Positions 10,419 through 23,131 of a DNA stretch of 64,000 bases are shown here, piece by piece. The stretch's first letter is position 1; the number at the start of each line of letters is the position of its first letter. A model generated the notes under the pieces. The model made no database searches. It was given only the letters and a program-made list of their open reading frames with translations, and had not been told where the DNA came from. The position numbers and the translations under genes are program-made. The DNA is from Trifolium pratense (Eukaryota > Streptophyta > Magnoliopsida > Fabales > Fabaceae), in contig NC_060061.1 in NCBI RefSeq assembly GCF_020283565.1, positions 21,427,362 to 21,491,361 on the forward strand. Direction: 5' to 3'.

Positions 10419-12882
10419 TTACCAATCTGAGCCATCAGGAAAAGGTTTGAGAGCATCCTGCTTCCCGTTAACATAATATTCAACAATCGCTTTCATTCTT
10501 GGAAGCTTATCAGGATGGTAATTCACGTGAATAATGACCGGTTTCAATTTGCTGAGGTTAGCATCATTCCTAACTGTCTTGAAAAGAATCTTGCTGTTCA
10601 TAAAGAGATAGATATCCATAGTTCTTCTAGCGGCATGAAGCCCATCATAACCAGGATGCGACGGATAAAAGAGTTCCTCGTTGAAAACAGCTTGGTCCCA
10701 TGCATTTTCCTTGGAAAGTCGTGTTGCGACACGATCTAAAAGCTCAATTGAAGGAATGGTTGGTCTGATATAGAAGAAACCGGAGTTGTAAACCCATATC
10801 CTCATGGTATGAGCGTATCGAGCCCAACCCATTGCAGGTTCGTCGAACACATCGTTATAGCCATAAGCTGTCATGTTATTATGACCATCGCTCATGGACT
10901 CGACATCTGAGTCACGGTATAGATGATCAAAAGGATTCTGCAAATATACAATGTCAACGTCTGATAGAAGAACACTGTATCCCAACTGCAAAAATTCTCT
11001 TAGAATACGAAATTTAAGCCCAGAGACAGCATGGTTCCCTCCTTGTTTTCCAATAGTATCAATACCATCATCCGGGTCTCTTTTGTAAAATGGGACTTGA
11101 TTTGATTCACAGAACTTGGAAATCTCTTCGTCTAAAGCAACAACTAGATAATTGGATATACCAACTCTCTTGATATTGGTGAACCAGACCTCAAGCATTT
11201 CCTTCACATTGGAGTTTGCAAGTGCAACTATGATCTCTCTTTTAACTGCGACTTTCTCTAATATCTTAGCCAATCTAGGGTTCACGGAATCATCAGGAAC
11301 AACAGTAGGATTGATTCTTAATCCCTTGACAGTACCAAAAGGTCCAGCTTTTTCTTGTTTACCCAATGCAAGAAACTGTTTTTGAGCCTGGTCTTTCCCT
11401 TGCTCTGCTAGCCGAAGCCTTTCGGTCAACTCCCTCACCTGTTTTTTCAGTTCAGCATTTTTATCTGATACTGCCACAAACTCCGATTTTAACATGTTGA
11501 CCCTATCAGAGGATTCACATTCAGCTGATTTTTCCTGCCAAAAAATAATCATGATAAAAATTATGCCTGTTATGCAACTTTCAAAAAACCAGTAAAACAA
11601 AGACAAATGTTTGCCTATACAAATCAAGGCAAAAGAGAGCTGCATATGTATTATTCAGTGTTGTCAATCACGAATTGCAGAAAATTGAGGTTTGCTTAAA
11701 TTTCGCTACGCTACAGTGCTATAGTGCTGCTATAGTCTCTACTCGACAATACTTTGTACTAAATCCCATATCATGAAACAATAGTGGTGTGTTAAAATTC
11801 CACTATGCTATTGCATTGCTATAGGCTATAGCTGATATATGACAACAATTTGAGAAGCTACCAATATCAGTCATCTAACAACCCAAATCATCTGTTGAAC
11901 AGAATTTCAGGAGAGTGGTTTATCCTTAAGCAGAGAAATGTACGAAGTAACTATTTGGATCGACTTATTTAAGTTTTCCTAATAGTATAAGCACTTGTGA
12001 GACTGTTTGGTAGAACTTCTAAAATCAACTCATGACATATCATAAGCTCTCTCTGATAGTTTATGAAAACGAATTAGTTTTATTTTACTTTTTGTAGTTT
12101 ATACATAAACACTCATATGATAAGCAATTAAAAGCACTTAATTAAGCTGTCTAAACATCTATGAAACACTGACACTCCTTGGATTAGGCATGTCCCAATG
12201 TCAGACATGCGTCAGTGTCTGACACCGACACTACAACACTTATGATTACATTTAATTATGTCATTTTCTCAAATTATTATCGGTGTCAACATGTCACTGT
12301 CTGTGTCGTGTCCGGTGTCTGTGTCCGTGCTTGATAGCTAAACATGGCTCAAATATGGAGAGTCCTTTCTTCAATATAAACAAATCTACGCAAAATGGCT
12401 ACATTGAACAATAGATTGAACACTAGCATCATTTTTGCCCCAACATAGACAGTGAGTATTTAAGTAATCAAGTTTTGTAATTTCGAGTCAACTAAAATCA
12501 CTAAGACCAAACAAACACAATTCCATAATAATCCACAATTAGTAAAAGCAGCAAGATCAAACACAATATCACAATAAAGTAGAAATATCTGGAGTCAACG
12601 AAAATCATGCAAAAGCTTAAAATTTAAGACAAGACCCAAAATTAAAAATTGAAAGAAAAACACAAAAGCTATAATCTTTAACGAAAATAAAACCTGGGTT
12701 TTGGATCGAGCAACAGGGAGATGACGATTTGCGGAAGGAACAAAGAAACCATTAGGAAAAAAGAAAGCTAAGATGCATCCAATAAGAACACCAATTACTA
12801 CAGCGGTAACGATCCTTGATTTGCGTAGAGAATGAGAGTTGTTTCTCATCAAGGGTCCTTCTCTTTCTCTGCGCCCAATCAT
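10419..12882 (-). CDS. RRA: RRA-type arabinosyltransferase (GT77), two exons
   Basis: Exons at 12882-12694 and 11534-10419 join in phase 0 (CAG/GT donor, GCAG acceptor) into about 434 residues, close to Arabidopsis RRA1-3. Residues 1-63 give a short basic cytosolic tail and one membrane segment ([18 protein letters not shown], about 25-42), a type II Golgi anchor. A coiled-coil-like stem (about 75-115) precedes the GT77 catalytic domain, which holds the DXD-type metal site in [14 protein letters not shown] and the GGNH segment. The C-terminus FPDGSDW is typical of RRA proteins. In the known family these enzymes add beta-1,2-arabinose to hydroxyproline-linked arabinose on extensins. The alternative upstream start inside the intron (about 11645) is rejected because exon 1 supplies the anchor. 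Function is assigned by similarity; the paralogue number is not resolved. Confidence 0.93.
11535..12693 (-). other. Intron of the RRA-like gene, with two repeat insertions
   Basis: This 1159-bp GT-AG intron carries a repeat at about 11655-11852 (GCTATAG-rich, with TGTCAATCACG / ATGACAACA ends) and another at about 12163-12344 rich in TGACACCGACAC-type words with imperfect inverted ends. Both look like small non-coding transposon remnants; families were not identified. Confidence 0.6.
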
Positions 12883-13799
12883 TGTATTTTCACCACCTCA
12901 AACCTTCAGATTGAGATGGTGTTGTTGTTCTGGTTATGGGGGTTTTTGAATTTTTTTGGGGTTAATTAAGAAGAAATGAAGAATTGAGCACAGACATTCA
13001 CTATTTCGATTTTGATTGAACTACAAGGCTCTAATATTCTTCAAGTGAATATTAATGATTGAAGAAAAATGTATATATCAATTAAATTACAAGTTGAAAT
13101 AAGAATGCTATGTTAGAACTTTAGAATTGTATTTTCCAATTAAAATATATATCAGTTGCCCTAATAATAAGTAATAATAATTGAGTCAAAAAATTCTTTC
13201 AAAAAAAGAAAATGATAAATAAAATGTACAGTTGAAAGAAATAAAGATTATACCAAAAGTTTTTTTTATATATAACTCGTACAGAAAAATAATTATTTCT
13301 TAATGACAAAAATTCCAGATCAATTAAATCTAGGACTCAAAAGTTTTTTTTTTAATGAAAAATCATACAAAAAAATAGTTATTTCTTAATGACAAAAATT
13401 TCAGACAGTTGAGTCTATTTTTTTCACCACAGTATTCGGTCTACTGAACCGTCGAATCTGGTTTGGGATCAGTTTTAGCATTAAGTGTTTTCGGTCTCCT
13501 TCCAATCACAGTTGCGAGTGATCAAAATGTGTTTCTCCCTACTAAATCCAACGTCAATTATCATTAGATCAATTAACGATTGGTTAAAGCAGTTGAACCT
13601 AAGATTCAACATGATTAGCAAAAGTAATTTTAGCCCTACACATTGACAAATTTATTCACATTTTATATATTAATGATCTTCTCAATGTGATTCAAATTCA
13701 AATTATTCAGAAATATGAGTTGTATTATTATTGGATTAATGTAGATTAGTATCATACGAATATTTGATTGCATAAAGAAGGTTTAAAGTAATAAATAAA
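12883..13799. promoter_or_regulatory. Upstream region of the RRA-like gene with an old repeat
   Basis: On the minus strand, a TATATA-type element at about 13068-13076 lies some 190 bases before the start codon and is a weak promoter candidate. A diverged repeat at about 13430-13580 resembles 56237-56395 (shared TTTCGGTCTCC/TTTCAGTCCCC, CCAATCACAGTTG and CTCCCTAC words). No gene is seen. Confidence 0.4.
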
Positions 13800-14502
13800 A
13801 TAGAAGTTGTCGGATTCTTCTCAAAGTTGACTTGTCGTCACTTTCGTTTTATTTTTCTTCTTCTTCGAAACTTCCACATGTATTATATATATATTATTGA
13901 ATCTCTTTTTAAATCTTTCTTATGGGGTGGGGATGAAGAGTCTATGAAGGTTCATTGGATTCATTGGGATAAAGTGTGCCTGGATAGAAGTCGGGAGGTC
14001 TTGGTGTTAGAAAGGTTAAGGAATTCAATGTGGCGTTATTGAGTAAGCGGTGTTGCCGATTAAAAATAGAGAGGGATGGTTTGTGGAGACATGTGTTAGA
14101 TCATAAATAAGGGGAGGTTAGAGGAGAGATTGAGCATGGTAGGAGGAAGGTTTCGGCTTGGTGGAAAGATATTGTAAGTATTAAAAAAGAGTCGTATAAC
14201 AGGATGGATAATTGGTTCGAGAACTCTTTGTTTAGACATGTGGGCAATGGGAATGAGTCTTTGTTTTGGGATGATCCTTGGTTGGGAGAAGATATTGTTC
14301 TTGGGGAGCATTTTCCCCGTCTTGAGGAGATAACACTATGGGTTATGCATCATAGGGGGTGGGGTGTTGGAGGTGTGGGTTGGTATTGGAGACTTCAGTT
14401 GTTTGTGTGGGATGAAGAGTTGATTTGTGCTTTGTTACATAATATTATTTTGCAGAATAATATTTCTGACAGGTGGCTATGGAGGACAACTTATTTTGCT
14501 TA
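13800..14502 (+). pseudogene. LINE reverse transcriptase C-terminal fragment
   Basis: Broken frames carry the signature of the end of plant L1-type ORF2: SLFKSFLWGGDEESMKVHWIH, then a damaged GGLG-like part, then NSLFRHVGNGNESLFWDDPW from about 14205. Internal stops and at least two frame changes kill it. The fragment ends abruptly at the truncated edge of the reversed LTR at 14503. Confidence 0.8.
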
Positions 14503-15496
14503 AATATCCTTGCCGCCGGTTCCACTTTTTTGTTACAAATGTTGGTATCATTACCTTTAAGGCTTCATGTGTCACAAGCTATCATGTGTGCCTCTAACTA
14601 GTCCTAACTCTGCCTCAGGTAGAAATTATTGTTCATTCTAATCATATACTAAGACCTCAGATACTGAATTTAATGGTCATAGCACACCGTCCTTCGTTCG
14701 GGATTACTAGCTTCGTTTCCTATGCGATATCCACTAGGTCCTTAGATTTTATTCTAATGTGATCAGTATTAAAATAAATATAAAATCAGACGATAAAAGA
14801 GTTTGAAAGTAGAAACAATTCAATTTATACCCAAATTATACAAAACCAAGCATTCGTAAGGGAGTTCATCGACTTTACCTAACCTAGGAAAAATAAATTA
14901 CAAAGACAGAAAGAAAAGAACCTTATTGGCCTTGGAGTTCCTTGGCCTCCTTGCCTCCTCCTTAGAGTTCTCCTAACTCTAGAGTGAATATTCAATGTTC
15001 TGAATATTTCTGTGAATATTCGTGAATGAATAATAGTGGAGGAGGAAGACTCTATTTATAGTTTTTCAGCTGGGTTTTGGGCTTTTCTGCGCATCCATCA
15101 TACCTATTGTGGCCACGATGATGTGTATTTTTGCCTCATTGTGGCCACGATGGATCATATCGTGGTACGATGGAAGATTTCCTCAAGATTTTCTGCGTGC
15201 TTTTGTCGTCATCATCGTGCCACGATGACAAGTCATCGTGGTACGATGAGAAAGATTTATTGCAGATTTTCTTCGATTTAAACCGCCTTTTGATCGCGCC
15301 ACGCCGGATCTCATCGTGGGTACGATGGTGCACGCTATTTATTATGTTTTTGCCCTTTTTTGCTGCTTTTTCCATTTTTCTTGCTTCTGGGCCAAGTAAT
15401 TTCACTTTTCTAGGTATTTGCTTGCTTTTGGGCTTCAATTGCTATTAAAACTACCCTAAATTACTACTAAAAATATCATATAATTGACTGTCATGA
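14503..15496 (-). mobile_element. Truncated copy of the 46556-47998 solo LTR, inverted
   Basis: It matches 46559 to about 47600 in reverse orientation: the 5' TGACAGTCAATTATATGAT start (right side here), the AAGCCCAAAA segment, the ATCGTGG/CCACGAT dyad array (about 15095-15320), the TATA box (15052-15060, reverse) and the CTCTAAGGAGGAGGC-like transcribed part. The last 400 bp of the intact copy are missing on the left, where the LINE fragment begins. Reading frames here are repeat coincidences. Confidence 0.85.
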
Positions 15497-15609
15497 ATGA
15501 TATAAAAAAATTGAATTATTTTTTTACTCATAAAATATTTTATAAAACAATTGAATTATTTTATAAAAAAATTGAATTCTTATAAAATACTGATTTTTTA
15601 TTTAATATC

Positions 15610-16224
15610 AAAATACTCATACAAAACACTTCCTATGAGCATTTCAGTTGCAAATTCATTAATAATTGTTTCTATATCATTATGTTCTATCATATCCTTC
15701 TCAGTGCATAAAATTGCAAGACCATTCAACCTTTCTTGGGATATTGACAATCTCAAGTAGTTTTTTAATAATTTGAACTTTGAAAAACTTCTTTATGCAA
15801 ATGCAATAGTTACCGTCATAGTTAAGAGAATTCGATAAGCAATTGCAACATTTGAATAACAATCTACGACTTTGACAAACTCAAGAATTCCAATTATTGA
15901 CATCAACACATTTGACAGACACATGCAACACTTTCAATTCAGATAATCTTTATGAGAAAAAAATTGTGCAAGATTTTTTTTAATTCATCGTTATCCAATG
16001 TTCAACGTTTTTTCATCAAATAAAAATCCAAAACTACTTTCAAATACTTCTAACCGCTCAAATCTATTTTTTAATGAAGTTATTTTCGTATCAACAACCA
16101 CCAAAAAATAATTGACTCTAAAAGATTTCTCGGGTGGTTGTATTTTCTCATCATTATCACTCTCGTCACATTGCCTTTTTCTAAAGCTACGACACTTTGT
16201 AGGAAGTGCCGGCTCTATACCCAT
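15610..16224 (-). pseudogene. hAT-superfamily transposase C-terminus, frameshifted
   Basis: The first block (16224-15991) reads as RSFRKRQCDESDN...FLVVVDTKITSLKNRFE..FGFLFD, typical of plant hAT/zinc-finger-MYM-like transposases. After a stop and frameshift a second block (about 15890-15615) reads GILEFVKVVDCYSNVAIAYR..SFSKFKLLKNYLR..ISQERLNGLAIL, the dimerisation region with its LNGLA(I/L)L signature. No catalytic N-terminal half is present. The call rests on family pattern recognition. Confidence 0.75.
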
Positions 16225-18469
16225 ATATCAAATGCAAGACTTTTTCAATATTCATGTTAGATGCAAAGTTTTCATTTCTATATTTCTCAAAGTACACTAT
16301 ACATTCCACTTCTTTCATTGTAACTTTTTACGATATATTATTGTAACTATAAGAATTTTGTATTTACTATTTATTTTATTTATTGGCCTATATAATATAC
16401 CCCTAAAAAAATTATTTTGTGCCCCTAATTTTTAGGGACCTAGAGTGGTCGCCCTCCCTCAAATACGACCATGAGTATCACGTGTTTTTTTTTTTTACAA
16501 TACCTGAGTATCACTTTTGAAAGCACAAAAAACCGAAGAATGGAGATTTCACAGGTTCAAACATTTTTTGGACTAAAAATCAGTCCAAACTGAATTGATT
16601 ACATCCCTAATCGCGTAGACCATTTATCAATGCAAGATGTGTCAATTTTTATTTTTTTATATATGTTATAGATACAAAACTTCCACCACCGTTTAGGACA
16701 CACAAAGTGGGTTAACTCCTTCCAAATCAATTTTTTTCTTCTAAAGACAAAAGTCGTAAATGGAATCTCTAACCACCTTCTAAAGGCTTTTTCACCAATC
16801 TCTAAAGTCTATTTTTATCTAGTAGCCTTAGTGGCTAAACTTACACACTTTTGTATGACGAAGTGGGGTAATTCAGGATTCGAGCTCCACCCATCCAATA
16901 ATATTCCCAATAGCTCCAATTGAGCTAACATAACGAGGAAAATATATGATTTTTTTATTTGGTAAAGTAATCTAGTGTCTAGAATTTTATTCTTTTAAAG
17001 TGAACAAATAAAATGTCCAAAGTTCAAAAGTCAATTTTTATATATATAATGCGACGTTTCTACAAATTGAACTAAACTCACATGAAGAATATATGAAAAT
17101 TTTAATTGACTCTTTTATTACAAATTAATAATTAGAATCGCATTTTGAATCAAACCCAGTAAATAGTTTCATCATGGGCCTCACTCTAGGAATTAGATGA
17201 ACGAGTCCTTAAGTCCAAATGTCCTATTTAAAGACCCAAATCTTTCTTAAAATCTTTTTATTTCACAGGAATTTAAAGATCTAAATCTCATTGTTAATAA
17301 ATAACTCGCCAGTAATGCAAAACTTATGATGGTATAAAATAGCATATAGTCGACCATTAATCTATTAATGCACATTTTAAACAAAAAATAAAAACAACTT
17401 TGCGTTAAAAAATAAATAAAAACAACTATTTCTATGAAGAAAAAAAACTCTAATCTTGTCAAAAACAAAAAGGTCAAATCATTCGGTGAATTTGTTTTTG
17501 CCTTCTCCAACTTTTTCGTACACCCCTTGAATTTCCATAAATGTCTCATCCCATTCTAAAGTTCGAGCGTGTAAACAATAAAATTTATGAAAAAAAGAAG
17601 GTTCACACCGTAGAGTTCGAACCATATTCGCCATCAAGAAACTGGTGCATAAAACATGAACTTTTCAATAATAACAACATAATACGTTGAAATTAAGATC
17701 AACAACATAAACATAAATGAAAGATATATCAATTAAAGACAAACAATACAATGGTAGAGCTAAATCAAAGGTCCCTAAGCCAAGGGAAAAATTATTCTTC
17801 AATGTTGTAAATTATTCCAAAGTTTTAGCAATTTTATATTAACCTTCTAGTTTCCAGAGAAAGGGGCTCCAGGAATCGAACTCGGATTCGACCGAACGAT
17901 TCGTCCTATGAGGAGCTCATTAACCACTTAAACCGAATGTCTTGGTTTAATTTCTTGTTTTTTAATTTTCTATGAAGGACCAGTAGTGAAAATTAGAATA
18001 GGAAAATTGAAAATTTAAAGTGGAATCATAGTTATAAATCTTAGCTGTTGGGAGGTGAGACTCGATATAGAAAATTAAAATTAGTAACTATGAAGCTATG
18101 ATACGTATATCTTATCATCAAATTGAAGGATCAAGAGTTGAATGCGTCAATGTTCCAAATTATATGATCTGGCCAATTACCATATCCTTGAGGTATTTAT
18201 GTTTATTTTCTATAGGTATTTATTTTATGTTATGCAAGATGACCTTGTTAATTACCCAAGAAGGGACATTTGCTATAGTTTTACATCACCTTGAGATTGT
18301 TTTTAAAATTAATTTTTCATAGCAAATAAAAAAAGATTGAATTTAAAATTATATTCTTGTGAAATTCATAGTTTTAGGGTGCTTTTATTTTATTATATCT
18401 TTTCAAAACCAAAATAAATAAAAAAATCATATTTCCTATAAAATTACTACTTTTAATTTCTAACAAAAC
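16225..18469. other. Intergenic DNA with tRNA-like repeat fragments
   Basis: The right flank of the hAT fragment (16380-16460) has CCCCTAAAAA / TTTTTAGGGACCTAG sequence often found beside such transposases. Short box-B-like segments occur at about 16860-16935 (GGATTCGAGCTCC) and 17865-17945 (a reversed GGAATCGAACTCGGATTCG segment) and may be old SINE or tRNA-derived repeats. No credible gene was found. Confidence 0.4.
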
Positions 18470-18817
18470 TTATAAATATCGAAAAATATATTTATTTTCT
18501 TCACTAGTCACTGTGAGATCGATACTTTTTATTACGACGATAGAACCGTGCACTTGTAGCATATCAGTACTATACTGAGAAAAAATAGAGAATATGTTTT
18601 CCACATCATCGTTTCGAAGTTTCATGTTGGTGAGCCTAACATGTCCATCTGAGTCGACCGAAGGACGACAATACTCAACACCGACCACCCTTCTTGCATC
18701 ACCGTTGTGTTGAGACAAGTTGATCCAATTCTTCAAATCACACATAACATCAACATTGATCCTAAATAAAGTGGATTTTCCCTTGTTATAGTAGACAACA
18801 ACTAAATGAGAGTTCAT
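18470..18817 (-). pseudogene. Fragment resembling a plant Mutator-like transposase N-terminal domain
   Basis: The 115-residue frame opens VVVYYNKGKSTLFRINVDVM and holds RRVVGVEYCRPSVDSDGHVR followed by MKLRNDD and IFSIFSQYST. I recognise this word order from N-terminal parts of legume transposon-encoded proteins, but I cannot place the family with certainty. It lacks any catalytic domain and is probably a remnant. The flanking 18820-19000 has related non-coding words. Confidence 0.4.
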
Positions 18818-19794
18818 TTCGACCGGATAAATGTCTATTTTTTCTGTGTTGTAAATGAAAATGAACCAAACTCCCCGGTTTATACAAGTTTTGGTGCATT
18901 ATAGACCACACAAATTGTTGGTGCGTTTTAGGCCATACATCAAAAATATATGTATTCGCTTGGTTCGATGATAAAATGAAAATATGTATAGTTTTTAGTA
19001 GTATTTTAATCAAATAAATTAGTCTTTTATTAATTCATTGGTCTACTATTCATAAGCCTATTTAAATATTATTTTTATTTTTATTTAAGTTCGAATGAAT
19101 ATGTTTTTCCGTAGACTAACTGAACAATCAAATTTTTGAAACGATCAGACTCAAGATTAAAAATAAGCCTATGATAAATCACATACAATACCTAAGCTTT
19201 TATTTATTTGTTTATAGTCTGCTAACTAGCTAGTATCATTGAGGCACTGATTAAGAAACTAAAAAGAGAAATTAAAAAAATTAAGCATTTAAAAAACTAA
19301 AACTTTCATTGTGTTTACTACACAACACTAAAAAAAGCATTTTAAATTTAAAATTTTAACAAGTATCTCTAAAACACTATGTAACATTTGCTTTTCTTTA
19401 ATATTTTTATCAGGTGATATTTGAGTCTTAGAAAGACTAACTCGATACAACTTATATAGACTTCAGAGAGGGAGTGTATATATGATGTTCACCTAATTAA
19501 ATGCAGTTTTTATAAGGAACTAATCTTGATTTTGACCAAGATATTTTAACTCTAGTATAGGCACACTTAATTTATATATATATATATATTATCTTCATTT
19601 CTTTCTTTCTTTTTTAATCAATCTTCATTTCTAAAACACTTATTTAAGATTTATGCACAAGAATTTAAAATATAATAATAATTGTTTGACTAAAATAATT
19701 TGGCCACATCGTCCTTTTAATTACGAAATGAGTTACTCTAGCAGTCGTAAAATAATTTGCAGACAATGAATAATTCATTGCGACGTGGTGTTTT
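18818..19794. other. Intergenic AT-rich DNA
   Basis: No supported gene or complete transposon. A (TA)n tract lies at about 19577-19590. The last 18 bases (19795-19812) are the left target duplication of the LINE insertion. Confidence 0.5.
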
Positions 19795-21097
19795 AAATCA
19801 GGAAGCCGTTTTAGAAATAACTCAGAGTATGTACGAATTATATGTTAATAACTTATTATTACCGAATGTGAAAAGGTGGGATATTCATAAAATTCGCTCT
19901 CTTTTTTCAGAAGCGGTGGCAGAAAATATAATTAAAACACCTTTATTTGAGGAAGTGAAAGAGGATCAGGTAGTGTGGCAATATGAGAACCATGGAGTCT
20001 ACACAGTAAAATCCGGATACAGACACTACATCAAGAATAAGTCGGTGAATAATAATTACACTTTGGAAGGCGATTGGGGAGCTCTTTGGCGAAGCAGGGC
20101 ACCCCCAAAGACAAAACACTTACTTTGGAGAGTGTGTCGTGATTGTCTGCCAACTCAACTCCGGTTACGGGAAAGGTATGTGCCATGTCCAAGTGAATGT
20201 GCATTGTGCGTAAATAATACGGAGGATGATTGGCACGTGTTTTTTGGATGTAGTGAGAGTAGACAAGTGTGGAATGAAGCTGGATTGGGTGGGGTTATCG
20301 ATCCTAGAATACGTCAATATGATAATGTGAAAGCTGTCTTTTTTGATATTTGCAGAAACGAGACAGATGATATTGCAGGCATTGTTGCTACAATTGCTTG
20401 GAGCATATGGCATAACCGAAACAATTGGGTGTGGAACGGCGTCAAAGACACGGCGAAGGGTGTTGCGACAACTGCTGCTCATTTAATTGGAGAATGGCGT
20501 GCTGTTCATGTGATACAGCAGCAACATAGCGCGACTGCCGCTGTTTTAACACAGTCCCGCATATCTGACACAGGTGCAGCAAGCTCTCCTCCTATCATTG
20601 CTGCAGATCCTTTGCGTTGGCAGCGTCCTCGCGATGGGTGGTGGAAGTGTAGTGTCGATGCAAGTTTTTCACAAGCCTCCGGTCAAACGGGATGGGGTTG
20701 GTGTATCCGCAATTCACAAGGTGTGTTTGTTGCAGCAGGTACAAATATGAGTATGCATAAACTTGCTATAGTTGAAGGTGAAGCCATGGCTATCTTGGAG
20801 GCTATGCGTCAGGCCACTTCAAGAGGTTGGTCCAACATTGTGTTCGAAAGCGACTCCAAAGTTGTGGTTGATGCAATACAAGCCAATCATCATGGTATTG
20901 CAGAGTTGAGTTCTATTATTTTATCTATTAAGCTATTGTTACAATGTAATTCGAACTTTGAGATCAAGTTCACTAAGCGACAAGCGAACATGGCGGCTCA
21001 CACTTTAGCTAGGGTGGCCATTTCATGGTCTAGTCGCATGTTCTTTCACTATGTTCCTCGTTGTATTGAACCTTTTATTATTAATGAAATGAGTTGA
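19757..21097 (+). CDS. LINE ORF2 C-terminus: zinc-binding and RNase H domains
   Basis: The frame is 446 residues, but its first 18 or 19 residues come from host DNA left of the insertion, so the start is accidental. The protein has the zinc-binding region of plant L1 reverse transcriptases (WRSRAPPKTKHLLWRVCRDCLPT, then CPSECALC...DWHVFFGC, about 115-170). A linker with SIWHNRNNWVW follows, then an RNase H domain (about 300-425) with the acidic residues in SVDASF, VEGEAMA and FESDSKVVVDA, and a closing RQANMAAHTLA. Endonuclease and polymerase parts are missing, so it cannot move itself. RNase H could be intact if it were ever expressed. Confidence 0.85.
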   Translation: MQTMNNSLRRGVLNQEAVLEITQSMYELYVNNLLLPNVKRWDIHKIRSLFSEAVAENIIKTPLFEEVKEDQVVWQYENHGVYTVKSGYRHYIKNKSVNNNYTLEGDWGALWRSRAPPKTKHLLWRVCRDCLPTQLRLRERYVPCPSECALCVNNTEDDWHVFFGCSESRQVWNEAGLGGVIDPRIRQYDNVKAVFFDICRNETDDIAGIVATIAWSIWHNRNNWVWNGVKDTAKGVATTAAHLIGEWRAVHVIQQQHSATAAVLTQSRISDTGAASSPPIIAADPLRWQRPRDGWWKCSVDASFSQASGQTGWGWCIRNSQGVFVAAGTNMSMHKLAIVEGEAMAILEAMRQATSRGWSNIVFESDSKVVVDAIQANHHGIAELSSIILSIKLLLQCNSNFEIKFTKRQANMAAHTLARVAISWSSRMFFHYVPRCIEPFIINEMS

Positions 21098-21120
21098 TTG
21101 TATTTGCTTCAAAAAAAAAA
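19813..21120 (+). mobile_element. Young 5'-truncated LINE (L1 type with RNase H)
   Basis: The insertion is bounded by a direct repeat ATCAGGAAGCCGTTTT (19797-19812 and 21121-21136) and ends in an 11-A tail (21110-21120). It retains an unbroken frame for the last third of ORF2. The perfect 16-bp duplication, up to 18 bp if A residues of the tail are counted, and the open frame both indicate a recent event. Confidence 0.92.
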
Positions 21121-21136
21121 ATCAGGAAGCCGTTTT

Positions 21137-22244
21137 GTGTATAGCTAAGTAGAATTTAAAACCATTAATCACTTATTTTATAAAAGCGGTTTTTAGGTAC
21201 TACAGTATTTGGTATGAGGTACTTCGTTTGTTTGGAATTTCTTATTTTGCTATATTTTTTTATCAAAACGGTTTCTCGTGTAACTCAATTTAGTGGCGCT
21301 CATTTATTTTAGAAGGATGTTAGTTTGACTTTTAATTTTATTGTTGCTCTATTTGAAATGCACGTAATGATCGTGTATTTTTTTTTTAAAATAAAATGAT
21401 AACGTCCTGGAACTTTGATTGATAAAACTAAAGTCTTATCTTAATAGCAGTTGAAGACTCGAAGAAAAGAATGATCTTAATCATTGGTGGGTTAATCCTT
21501 CGGCGTGTTTAAATTTATATATGTAAGACTTTTGTAGTTGCTTTGCTAGATTTTCTTTATTGTGTTTACTTGTGTTTGACGGTTTTTTTTTTTTGAAGGA
21601 TACTTGTGTTTGACGTTCTTTAGCACACCTTATGCATTTTAATATAATTTCTTTAGTTTCTTAAAAAAAATATATGTCATTTTTTTAAAAAAATTATGCA
21701 AATTTAAATATGTAATTAATTTATATGAGGGAAAAAAAATGACAAGTCATTTAAATATGTAGTCATTTAAGAAATCACAACGCTCACCATTTTTACACCT
21801 AAAACAATAACATTTTTTTTTGTTGATAAATCCTAAAACAATAACATAATTGACGTTAGTCTAGTACAATTACATCTTTATTTTCTGATGTTTTAATTTA
21901 ACCAATATCAATTAAATCACAATTTTAATTATAAAAATAAAAATAGTAATTAACTTTATATTTTTAAGTAACAGCGTATATCATTTGTTAAATTTTAAAT
22001 ATTTTTCATGTGAGCTGTGGCCTGTGGCATTAGGTCATATATATAATTGAACTAAAATAATTACATACGCTACCCATTTAGATCTTGAACTAGCAGGCTG
22101 AAGTAGCTCTGTTATTTACCTAACTACCTAAAACTTTCTTATGAGAAGTAGGAATTGTTTCAATTTATAAGCCAAATAAGTATTTCTGAAGAACTTGTAC
22201 TAATATATAGTGTTATAGACATATATACTTCTTTTGATCTTATA
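21137..22244. other. Intergenic AT-rich DNA
   Basis: No gene or recognisable element; homopolymer A and T runs are common. The right target duplication of the LINE occupies 21121-21136 just before it. Confidence 0.5.
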
Positions 22245-22442
22245 TCTATACATATAAATATAAAGAGGTTATAAAATTTTTTATGTGAACTTTTCATAAT
22301 TATAATAATATTCTTGATTTTATTTTTTTAGCAGCAAAAATCTTTTATTAACAAATTTATCATAATATAAGACATATTTTTTTTACATAAATTTACATAA
22401 TAGACACAGACAAGCGCGAAACGCGCCTTATCTAGCCGCTAG
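22245..22442 (+). mobile_element. Small non-autonomous Helitron
   Basis: The 3' end has a GCGCG-AAA-CGCGC hairpin (22414-22426) followed 12 bases later by CTAG and a host T (22439-22443). The 5' end is best set at A/TCTATACATAT (22245), although an earlier TC at 22238 is possible. The length is about 200 bp and there is no coding content. Confidence 0.7.
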
Positions 22443-23131
22443 TATAAATAAATAATCTATAAATATATGTTAATTATTAAATAAATTTAAAAATAAAATT
22501 CTACTTATATATAAGATCGAAACAAATACATACTACCGTGTATAAATGAGATATAGGGTTGGCTTAGCATATACAGGATTTTGCCACGGTTAAAATTGTG
22601 GCTAAATAGAACTCTCCATGCATTTGTCCTTCTTTTTTTTTTTGACACATGCATTTGTCCTTGTTATACTGTGGATAAATGAATCTTTTTACGGGACTTC
22701 CAAAATACTTAAAACCGGGATTATTTGTGATGTGAGGAGGGGGAAACTAGGGGAAAATGCAAAAAAAAAAAAAATCAATTATTTGGTACAAAATACAATC
22801 AAAGGGTAAATCCAGAATTCAATTATTTACACATGCAGTGAACAAAACTTCCGCACCAATTAGTTTTAACTTTTTTTAAGTTATAAGTTTTAACTTTTAA
22901 CCATCAAAACTCGTAATTATCATATCATCGTATCTAATCTATATAAGAAAGTTAATTGTTCTGGTTAAGTCCAAAACACCCTTACTTAATTTGCTGTCAT
23001 GTGTCCCAAATAAGGGTAATTGATGTTCAAAAATTTGATAACTGAACAAAAAGTACATACCATTTGTCAAGTAACCAAGCCATCTAAACCATATTTCATC
23101 TTGTGAGTGCAAATGTTACTTTATTGAAAGA

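Noticed and set aside
10515..11385. + strand frames opposite the RRA-like gene
   Set aside because: They are antisense to a clearly coding exon and have no recognisable domain.
15036..15448. Frames of 80-105 codons around 15.1-15.4 kb
   Set aside because: They lie in the dyad array and flank of the inverted LTR copy; the same region at 46.6-47.0 kb has different frames.
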